Source: a bacterium
GTDB lineage: Bacteria; Verrucomicrobiota; Verrucomicrobiia; Chthoniobacterales; Terrimicrobiaceae
NCBI GenBank assembly: GCA_009920585.1
Contig: RFZT01000140.1
Coordinates: 1-6,518 of the forward strand
DNA length: 6,518 nt
Direction: 5' to 3'
Position 1 is the first letter of the stretch. Every line of letters starts with the position of its first letter. This document shows positions 1 to 5,367 of this stretch, piece after piece. Both the position numbers and the translations under genes were made by a program. The notes under the pieces are model-generated. The model saw only the letters and a list, made by a program, of their open reading frames with translations, made no database searches and had not been told where the DNA came from.

Positions 1-616
1 CGAACGCTGGCAAATCCAGCCTTCTCAACCGACTCCTCGGCATGGAGCGCGCCATCGTGAACGAACAACCGGGTACGACCCGCGACACGATTGAGGAGAC
101 CGCCTGCCTGCGCGGCATCCTTTTCCGCCTCACTGATACGGCGGGCTTACGGGAAACACTGGATCCCGTCGAACGTGAGGGAGTCGCCCGATCCGGCCGC
201 GCTATCGAGAATGCCGACCTTGTTCTCCACATCGTGGATGCAACTTCGCCAGCCCCCTCACCCAGCCTTCACGAAAAGGAAATCCTCGTCGCAAACAAAA
301 TCGACCTTCTCAGCCCCGCCGCGTCCATCCCCGCGCACGCCTGCGGCATTTCCTCAAAAACCGGCGAGGGCCTCCCCGCCCTCGTTGATGCAATGATCCA
401 AGCCACGGGCATCGGACAACTCGCCGCCGGCGACTCGCTGGCGGCGATCAACGCGCGCTGCAGGCCGCCGCCGCACTCGTGAGCACGAATGCCCCGCCAG
501 AGCTCAGCGCCGTGGAACTCCGCGCCGCGCTCGACTCACTCGGTCGCATCGTCGGCGCCACGGACACCGAGGAAATTCTGGGCGGAATCTTCAGCCGCTT
601 TTGCATCGGCAAATAA
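1..616 (+). pseudogene. mnmE: MnmE (TrmE) tRNA modification GTPase, 3' part, frame broken near 450-460
   Basis: MnmE is a G-domain protein that works with MnmG to install the aminomethyl-type modification at C5 of the wobble uridine (U34) of certain tRNAs. The window opens inside the P-loop: the first frame reads PNAGKSS from the left edge. The G2 motif GTTRDT is at 72-89, G3 DTAG at 135-146, G4 NKID at 294-305, and a G5-like SSKTGEG follows. This frame continues through INAR, where the C-terminal helical domain should resume, then ends after seven unrelated residues at a TGA (480-482). The missing tail is in another frame: from 455 it reads ALQAAAALV and runs to RFCIGK and TAA at 614-616, the canonical MnmE ending with its conserved cysteine. 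The shift fits a net loss of 1 mod 3 bases; about 10-13 bases would explain the missing His-Arg residues. It could be a real mutation or a sequencing/assembly error. The 5' end is outside the window, so ATG 42 is internal. The family call is very sure; the pseudogene status is less so. Confidence -1.
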
Positions 617-650
617 GCCGCTTTTTCCACAAGCCCCCCCGGCCTAAAGC

Positions 651-668
651 GTTTTTTGGAGAAAAAAC
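651..668. repeat. A/T-rich inverted repeat after mnmE, possible weak terminator
   Basis: The sequence is a perfect 7-base inverted repeat, GTTTTTT / AAAAAAC, around a GGAG loop. It lies 35 bases past the mnmE stop and about 140 bases before the next start. The stem is nearly all A:T, and there is no GC stem followed by a U-tract, so it is not a standard intrinsic terminator. A competing pairing of GGAG (658-661) with CTCC (669-672) is also possible. Its role is unknown. Confidence -1.
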
Positions 669-691
669 CTCCGCCCCCTCAAGAACGCAAG

Positions 692-727
692 CCTCTCATC
701 CTCTGTGTCCTCTGTGTCCTCTGTGGT
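692..727. repeat. Period-9 tandem repeat CCTCTGTG(T/G)
   Basis: Three consecutive 9-base units are present: CCTCTGTGT (700-708), CCTCTGTGT (709-717) and CCTCTGTGG (718-726). A degenerate unit (CCTCTCAT) precedes them at 692-699. The array lies between mnmE and the reductase gene. On the other strand it reads ACCACAGAGGACACAGAGG and so on. From memory, similar intergenic tracts occur in many environmental bacteria; I could not check this here. The long open frame of the next gene runs through the repeat from a GTG at 705, but that extension looks non-coding. Confidence -1.
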
Positions 728-806
728 CAATCATCCTATCTTCGCATCTCAAACACGCGAATCCCGCCTTGCACGATCGCCCATCCTTATTTTTACTACC
801 CAGCTT

Positions 807-1916
807 ATGTCTTCATCGGAATCAGGCTTTTCTCGTAAGAACCCCTTTCCGGCTGTGTTGTCTGTCAATCAAAAGTTAACGGGCGAAGGGTCGAACAAGG
901 ATACACGTCATTTTGAAATTTCACTCGCAGGCTCAGGCCTCAAATACGAGGTAGGCGACTCCCTTGGCGTATTCCCATCGAACACGTCCCCCCTGGTTGA
1001 CTTGGTCTTGAAAAACCTCGGCTTCACCGGCGAGGAGCAAGTGACTACTGCGGACGGAACGCCTGCTACGCTTCGCGCCGCACTCACCACGAGCTACATA
1101 CTCACCGAACCCTCCAAGCAACTCCTTCAAGCCGTCTTCCTCAAACCCGAAGAAAAAGGTTCTTTAGAAAATTTCCTCTGGGGTCGCGATGTGCTCGACG
1201 TCTTGGAGGAATTCTCTGCGGCCCGCTTCACTCCCGAGGAATTCGTGAAAGTCCTCCGCAAACTGCAACCACGTCTCTACTCGATCGCCTCGTCGCAGCG
1301 CGCTGTGGGCGAATCTGTCCACCTCACGGTTGCGGTCGTCCGCTACAAGGTCGAGCATAGCCAGCGCCAGCGTGAAGGCGTTTGCTCTACCTTCCTCTCT
1401 GAGCGCTCCGCCAGCGGCGTTCCTGTGTTTGTTCATTCGGCGAAACATTTCCGCGTTCCAGAAAACACCGACGCTCCCGTCATCATGGTCGGCCCAGGAA
1501 CAGGCATCGCTCCCTTCCGCGCCTTCATCCAAGAACGTCAAGCCACTGGAGCTAAAGGCCCGAACTGGCTTTTCTTCGGAGAGCAGCGCGCCGCTACTGA
1601 TTTCCTCTACCAACAGGAATTCGAAGCTGCCGTTTCCAGCGGACTCCTTCAAAAGTTCACCACCGCCTTCTCCCGCGATCAGGCTCAGAAGATCTATGTG
1701 CAAAACCGCATGATCGAGCATGGCAAGGAACTCTTCGAGTGGCTTGAAAAGGGCGCTTATTTCTACGTTTGCGGTGATGCCAAAAACATGGCCAAAGATG
1801 TCGATGCCGCCCTCCACACGATCGTCGAACAAAACGGCGGCAAATCGGTGGATGAAGCCCGCGAATACATCGACGCCCTCAAAAAAGAAAAACGTTACCG
1901 CAAGGACGTTTATTAA
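807..1916 (+). CDS. cysJ: CysJ-like sulfite reductase flavoprotein (FAD/NADPH reductase, no flavodoxin domain)
   Basis: This 369-residue protein matches the C-terminal reductase half of the diflavin family (CysJ, cytochrome P450 reductase). It would take hydride from NADPH onto FAD and pass electrons to a partner, probably a cytoplasmic sulfite reductase hemoprotein not seen here. The FAD domain carries DTRHFEISL with YEVGDSLGVFP near the N-terminus, RLYS at residues 156-159 (FAD binding) and GVCSTF from 191. The NADPH domain has GPGTG at 229-233, WLFFGEQR, and YVCGDAKNM around C322-G323-D324. The C-terminus, KRYRKDVY, closely resembles the CysJ end. There is no FMN/flavodoxin domain, so it is about 60% of the length of enterobacterial CysJ (around 600 residues). 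I chose ATG 807 because homologues begin near NPFPA; the open frame extends to GTG 705, but that part runs through the period-9 repeat. No Shine-Dalgarno is visible. The family is sure. Sulfite as the physiological substrate is an inference; another flavin-dependent electron-transfer role is possible. Confidence -1.
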   Translation: MSSSESGFSRKNPFPAVLSVNQKLTGEGSNKDTRHFEISLAGSGLKYEVGDSLGVFPSNTSPLVDLVLKNLGFTGEEQVTTADGTPATLRAALTTSYILTEPSKQLLQAVFLKPEEKGSLENFLWGRDVLDVLEEFSAARFTPEEFVKVLRKLQPRLYSIASSQRAVGESVHLTVAVVRYKVEHSQRQREGVCSTFLSERSASGVPVFVHSAKHFRVPENTDAPVIMVGPGTGIAPFRAFIQERQATGAKGPNWLFFGEQRAATDFLYQQEFEAAVSSGLLQKFTTAFSRDQAQKIYVQNRMIEHGKELFEWLEKGAYFYVCGDAKNMAKDVDAALHTIVEQNGGKSVDEAREYIDALKKEKRYRKDVY

Positions 1917-1939
1917 TGGCAACGGCCCGCCGCGAACAA

Positions 1940-1969
1940 ATGAGGAGTAACGCCGAAAAATCCCTATGA
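1940..1969 (+). other. Nine-codon upstream ORF overlapping the mpl start (ATGA)
   Basis: A tiny ORF encoding MRSNAEKSL starts at ATG 1940. Its TGA stop (1967-1969) overlaps the ATG of mpl in an ATGA arrangement typical of translational coupling. It contains the only purine-rich GAGGAG in the gap (1942-1947), which is about 18 bases from the mpl start and so too far for a normal Shine-Dalgarno. It may be chance; nothing else supports translation. Confidence -1.
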
Positions 1970-3348
1970 GCCCAAGCCCGCAACACATCCACTTCCTTGG
2001 CATCTGCGGCACGGCGATGGGCTCGATCGCTGCCGCCATGCGCGACCGCGGATTTAAGGTCACCGGACAAGACGAAAATGTCTACCCCCCGATGTCCACC
2101 TTTCTGGAATCCAAAGGCGTCGAAATCACCTCTGGTTTTCGTCCGGAGGATATTCCCTCCGCCGATCTCATTGTCATCGGCAACGCGATGTCGCGTGGAA
2201 ACCCCGCAGTAGAAGCGGTTCTCAATCGCAAACTCCTCTACCTTTCCCTTCCTGAAACGCTGAAGCAGTTTTTCCTCCGTGGACGCCATAATCTCGTCGT
2301 CACCGGCACGCATGGCAAAACGACCACCACCTCACTGCTGGCTTGGATATTTGAATCCGCTGGAGAAGCGCCAGGATACCTGATCGGCGGCATCCCCTCA
2401 AATCTCGGCCAAGGCGCCTGCCTGCGCGACTCCAAGCATTTCATTATCGAAGGTGATGAATACGACACGGCCTTCTTCGACAAACGATCGAAGTTCATTC
2501 ACTACCTTCCTGAGCTCGTGATCGTGAACAACGTGGAGTTCGACCACGCCGATATCTACAGCAACCTCGAGGAGATCAAGACCAGCTTCCGCCGCCTCCT
2601 GAACATCGTACCCTCGGAGGGAATGGTGCTCATCAACGGGGACGATGCCAACTCCATCGATGTCGCTGCAAAATGCCACGCCCCTGTCGTTGGCGTCGGC
2701 TTCTCGGAGAATTGCGCGAACCAGATCCGCCATGTCATCCACAGCCCAGAGGGATCTTCATTCGAGCTCTTCGGTGAAACTTTTTTTGTCCCTCTCTCCG
2801 GCGATTTCAATATCCGCAACGCGGCCATGGCTGCCTCTGCCGCGCACTACTACGGCATCCCGACCGAGGCCATCCGCACCGCCCTAGCCGCTTTCCAAGG
2901 CATTCGCCGCCGCCAGGAAGTTCGCGGTGTCGTGCGCGGCATCACGATCATCGACGACTTCGGACACCATCCCACAGCCATTCGCGAGACACTCGCTGGC
3001 CTGCGCAAACGCTATGGCCACGCCCGCCTCTGGGCCCTCTTCGAGCCCCGCTCGAATACCACCCGCCGCGCCATTTTTCAAAACGACCTTCCCGCCGCCT
3101 TTGCGGAAGCCGATGGCGTGTTCATCGCTCAAGTCGCCCGTCTCGACCAACTCCCAGAAAACGAGCGCCTCAACCCCGAACGCGTCGTAGCCGACATTGC
3201 GGCTTCCGGTAAACACGCGTTCTACGAGCCAACAGCGGATTCCATCATCGAAAAACTCAAGCCCCTCGCGAAAGAAGGCGACATCGTCGCCGTCTTCAGC
3301 AACGGCGGGTTCGACGGCATCCACCAAAAGCTCATCGACCGCCTGTAG
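1966..3348 (+). CDS. mpl: UDP-N-acetylmuramate:L-alanyl-gamma-D-glutamyl-meso-diaminopimelate ligase (Mpl)
   Basis: Mpl is a cytoplasmic Mur-family ligase that attaches recycled murein tripeptide (L-Ala-D-Glu-meso-DAP) to UDP-MurNAc using ATP, feeding peptidoglycan breakdown products back into wall synthesis. The 460-residue length matches the family (about 457 in E. coli). The N-terminal Rossmann-like domain carries HIHFLGICGTAMG and the Mpl-typical NVYPPMSTFLE. The ATP P-loop GTHGKTT is at residues 114-120, EGDEYDTAFFD begins at 162, and NNVEFDHADIY follows. The C-terminal domain has DDFGHHPTAIRE (D331, H334, H335), SNTTRR, and the characteristic end FSNGGFDGIHQKL. Substrate choice over MurC is supported by the NVYPPMST segment and the GGFDGIHQK tail. 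The start is ATG 1966, 49 bases after the reductase stop; no well-spaced Shine-Dalgarno is present. An intact copy implies a DAP-type cell wall and murein recycling. No internal defects are seen. Confidence -1.
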   Translation: MSPSPQHIHFLGICGTAMGSIAAAMRDRGFKVTGQDENVYPPMSTFLESKGVEITSGFRPEDIPSADLIVIGNAMSRGNPAVEAVLNRKLLYLSLPETLKQFFLRGRHNLVVTGTHGKTTTTSLLAWIFESAGEAPGYLIGGIPSNLGQGACLRDSKHFIIEGDEYDTAFFDKRSKFIHYLPELVIVNNVEFDHADIYSNLEEIKTSFRRLLNIVPSEGMVLINGDDANSIDVAAKCHAPVVGVGFSENCANQIRHVIHSPEGSSFELFGETFFVPLSGDFNIRNAAMAASAAHYYGIPTEAIRTALAAFQGIRRRQEVRGVVRGITIIDDFGHHPTAIRETLAGLRKRYGHARLWALFEPRSNTTRRAIFQNDLPAAFAEADGVFIAQVARLDQLPENERLNPERVVADIAASGKHAFYEPTADSIIEKLKPLAKEGDIVAVFSNGGFDGIHQKLIDRL

Positions 3349-3421
3349 TTTCCCTTTTCGCGTACTCTGGGGCACCCCCGAAAAACACATCCGCGGTTCC
3401 GTTTGAAGCGTATATTTCGGC

Positions 3422-4018
3422 ATGAGTGAGTTGCCTGACTTCCCCGACACCACCGGTGTTATGATCCTTCCGTGGACGTCCCTATTTCCGAGCGCGATGT
3501 TGCCGCTCCATATTTTTGAGGAGCGCTATCGCGTCATGTGCAACCACGCCCTCGCGGGAAACCGCATGTTTGCTATAGCTCACGCGGCAGATGACGGCAC
3601 TATCGCCGACATCGGGAGCCTCGGCGTCATCCGCGCCGCAGTCACAAACGAAGACGCCACCTCGAACCTGATCCTGCAAGGCGTCCATCGCGTCAAGTTC
3701 GACGTCCTCACAATGGAACCTTACCCGCAAACCTCGCTCTCCATCCTTTCCGAATCCCAAGATGATGACCCCTCCTTGGCTCCACTTCGTAAAAAAATCG
3801 GTGAGGTCTGCTGCAGAGCCTTCGACAAGGAGACCGATACCCTCCACTATTTAAAAAAACATCTTTCGGCCCCCGCCAGCGACAGCGCCTTCACGGATGT
3901 GATTTCCTCCATCCTCACCGACCCTCAGTCCCGCCGCGCCCTTCTGGAGGAACTCGACATCAAAGCCCGTATGCAACTCCTCCTCCACTCCCTCGAACAT
4001 GACTCCGCAGCGGGGTAG
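3422..4018 (+). CDS. LON substrate-binding domain protein (stand-alone Lon N-terminal domain)
   Basis: The 198-residue protein corresponds to the N-terminal substrate-recognition (LAN/LON) domain of the ATP-dependent protease Lon, without the AAA+ ATPase or serine-lysine protease domains. The beta-rich start (VMILPWTSLFPSAMLPLHIF) leads into LPLHIFEERYR at residues 27-37, the strongest family signature. GSLGVIRAA and LILQGVHRVKF follow, then a helical C-terminal part ending near LDIKARMQLLLHSLEHD. Small LON-only proteins are widespread in bacteria and their function is not established. Binding of unfolded protein or an adaptor role is an inference from Lon. The start ATG 3422 lies 73 bases after mpl with no visible Shine-Dalgarno; an alternative start is unlikely because the conserved strand begins around residue 12. 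It could be co-transcribed with mpl, but no functional link is apparent. Confidence -1.
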   Translation: MSELPDFPDTTGVMILPWTSLFPSAMLPLHIFEERYRVMCNHALAGNRMFAIAHAADDGTIADIGSLGVIRAAVTNEDATSNLILQGVHRVKFDVLTMEPYPQTSLSILSESQDDDPSLAPLRKKIGEVCCRAFDKETDTLHYLKKHLSAPASDSAFTDVISSILTDPQSRRALLEELDIKARMQLLLHSLEHDSAAG

Positions 4019-4086
4019 ATGTTGCATGCCCCCCTCAACGACTGGATTGATTTAACAACGATCTAAAAAACGCCACCCTGTTCGTC

Positions 4087-4117
4087 TTGACACCCAGAGT
4101 GTTTTTTGAGTTATTCA
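4087..4117 (+). promoter_or_regulatory. Candidate sigma-70-type promoter before the exported protein
   Basis: A perfect TTGACA (-35) is at 4087-4092. The only downstream -10-like boxes are weak: TTATTC at 4111-4116 (18-base spacer) or TATTCA at 4112-4117 (19-base spacer). If used, transcription would begin within a few bases of ATG 4126, giving a nearly leaderless mRNA. That would fit the absence of a Shine-Dalgarno, but the -10 is poor. Confidence -1.
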
Positions 4118-4125
4118 CATTGCCT

Positions 4126-4788
4126 ATGAAATCCTCCTCTCGCACGATCCCTTCCCGCTTTGCTCTGCTAGCGTTGCTCGCAGCCAGCCCATTTATGCTG
4201 AACGATGCCCAAGCCTTCGGCGGCAAGCCCGGTGGACCGTTTAGCAACGGCACCTACTTCCCGAATGATGGCACCTTTTCCGCCGTCCTGCGTGCGGAAG
4301 ATTTGATTGGAACCCTCCAATTCAGCACCTCAAGTTCTTCCGCATCGAGTGGAGTAGCCACCATTTACAACGAGGGTGACACTTACATTGGCAATTCCAG
4401 CGGTGTTGTAAACCCAAGCTCAAACGAGATTACCGTGACATTTCAAACAGGCTCGGCAGGGCAGGGAGAAAATACATATACCCTAACGACCATTGCTGAA
4501 ACTCTAAGCGTAGAATATTTTGACGGAGGCTATTGCAGTGGTAGTGCTATTTGCAAAACATCCAACGATTTTCCCAATCAAAAATTTAGCGGCTCCGGAA
4601 AAGCTTCCTTTCAACACCTTGATTTCACAAGAGTTCTACCTATACCTAACGCCAATACTCCGGTCCTTGCAAAATCATATAAGGACATTGCGATCAGTGG
4701 CGTTAGACTTTCAAACACAGCAGCAGCTTTTGAACCGAGCACTGTAACTCCACCCTCGGTCAACATATACACCACCGTCGCCCCATAA
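4126..4788 (+). CDS. Exported protein of unknown function (Sec signal peptide, Ser/Thr/Gly-rich)
   Basis: I do not recognise a named family. The 220-residue product has a clear Sec signal peptide: MKSSSR charged start, hydrophobic core FALLALLAASPFML (residues 12-25) and a probable signal peptidase I site AQA|F after residue 30. The mature part begins FGGKPGGPFSNGTYFPNDG, then alternates short hydrophobic and Ser/Thr/Gly/Asn-rich stretches typical of an all-beta secreted fold, with a Ser run at 66-75. The only two cysteines, C137 and C143 in YCSGSAIC, could form a disulfide. There is no later membrane helix, lipobox or obvious sorting signal at the C-terminus. The frame stays open back to TTG 4087, but ATG 4126 starts directly at the signal peptide and is preferred. 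Local GC falls to about 40-42% at 4501-4680 by hand count, lower than in mpl. The pseudopilin gene follows after 17 bases, so co-transcription is likely. It may be a periplasmic, surface or extracellular protein. Confidence -1.
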   Translation: MKSSSRTIPSRFALLALLAASPFMLNDAQAFGGKPGGPFSNGTYFPNDGTFSAVLRAEDLIGTLQFSTSSSSASSGVATIYNEGDTYIGNSSGVVNPSSNEITVTFQTGSAGQGENTYTLTTIAETLSVEYFDGGYCSGSAICKTSNDFPNQKFSGSGKASFQHLDFTRVLPIPNANTPVLAKSYKDIAISGVRLSNTAAAFEPSTVTPPSVNIYTTVAP

Positions 4789-4805
4789 CGCACCGCTCAG
4801 GCACC

Positions 4806-5303
4806 ATGATGAGCAATCGGGCTGATAGGGCATTCACCCTCCTTGAGTTGATGGCCTCGATAGTCATCATTTTGATTCTCGTTGCAACAGTATATCCGGC
4901 GTTGGAGAAGGCGACACCACGCGCGGAGAAAGTAGCGTGCATGTCAAACCTTAAAAACCTTCGCGTCCTATTTGACACCTACGCCTTGGAAGGCTGGCCA
5001 CAAGTTCCGAAGGAGACACCCCTTGGCTCCATAGCGGAACAAAAATGGTGGCTGGAGAAGACTAAAAAAGATTTAGGCTTGAGTGAGAAAAATTGGGAAT
5101 GCCCCACGCTTCGTCGTCTTTTCCGTTCGGAACCCGAAGCTCAGCGCCCCCTCATTCACTACCTCCCCACCCCTTTCTCCAACCAACCGAACAAAGCGAA
5201 CCAGTGGCCACAAATGCCATGGTTCATTGAAATCGGAAATGGGCACGGGTGCGGCAACCTGATCGTTCGTCAGAATGGCACCGTGGAACCTGCCCCGAGA
5301 TGA
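4806..5303 (+). CDS. Type IV pseudopilin-like protein with degenerate H-X9-DG motif
   Basis: The 165-residue protein begins with a class III (prepilin) signal: short charged leader MMSNRADRA, then FTLLELMASIVIILILVATVYPAL, the N-methylation and transmembrane helix (about residues 10-33). Cleavage would fall between A9 and F10, with the conserved Glu at +5 (E14). Position -1 is Ala instead of the usual Gly. RAEKVACMSNLKNL (residues 39-52) matches the segment that typically follows the helix in Verrucomicrobia/Planctomycetes pseudopilins. Near the C-terminus H147, nine residues, then N157-G158 reproduces the H-X9-DG signature with Asp replaced by Asn. It should sit in the inner membrane as a pseudopilin of a type II secretion or type IV pilus-like machine, but no assembly genes are in the window. 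The start is ATG 4806, with ATG 4809 directly after it. There is no clear Shine-Dalgarno, and translation may depend on the gene 17 bases upstream. Confidence -1.
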   Translation: MMSNRADRAFTLLELMASIVIILILVATVYPALEKATPRAEKVACMSNLKNLRVLFDTYALEGWPQVPKETPLGSIAEQKWWLEKTKKDLGLSEKNWECPTLRRLFRSEPEAQRPLIHYLPTPFSNQPNKANQWPQMPWFIEIGNGHGCGNLIVRQNGTVEPAPR

Positions 5304-5341
5304 TCCCACCAGTCGCGCGGATTTTCCAAGAGTTTATCTGA

Positions 5342-5347
5342 CATAAT
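5342..5347 (+). promoter_or_regulatory. Possible -10 box before the ASH-domain gene
   Basis: CATAAT at 5342-5347 resembles a -10 hexamer and lies in an A/T-rich patch 20 bases before ATG 5368. No convincing -35 is present at the right distance (GGATTT at 5319-5324 is poor). The 64-base gap after the pseudopilin leaves room for a separate promoter, but this is weak evidence. Confidence -1.
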
Positions 5348-5367
5348 TATCCGAGCTGCCATAGTTG

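Noticed and set aside
42..482. ATG 42 as the start of a separate 146-residue GTPase
   Set aside because: The same frame carries the P-loop PNAGKSS upstream of it from the window edge, so ATG 42 is an internal methionine of mnmE.
450..482. Programmed ribosomal frameshift in mnmE
   Set aside because: There is no slippery heptamer or downstream structure at the site, residues expected between the two parts are missing, and mnmE is not known for recoding; an indel is more likely.
593..625. Direct repeat AGCCGCTTTT at 593-602 and 616-625
   Set aside because: It is ten bases, partly inside the last mnmE codons, with no further structure; probably chance.
705..806. N-terminal extension of the reductase from GTG 705
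   Set aside because: It translates the period-9 repeat and has no resemblance to the family; homologues begin near NPFPA, just after ATG 807.
1164..2063. 299-residue open frame on the minus strand
   Set aside because: It lies antisense to the well-supported reductase and mpl genes and shows no domain; it mirrors the codon bias of the + strand genes.
3378..3420. Inverted repeat CCGAAA...TTTCGG between mpl and the LON gene
   Set aside because: The stem is only six bases with a loop over 30 bases and no U-tract, so it is not a credible terminator.
2884..3453. 189-residue minus-strand frame opposite mpl
   Set aside because: It is antisense to the conserved mpl C-terminal domain and has no recognisable family features.
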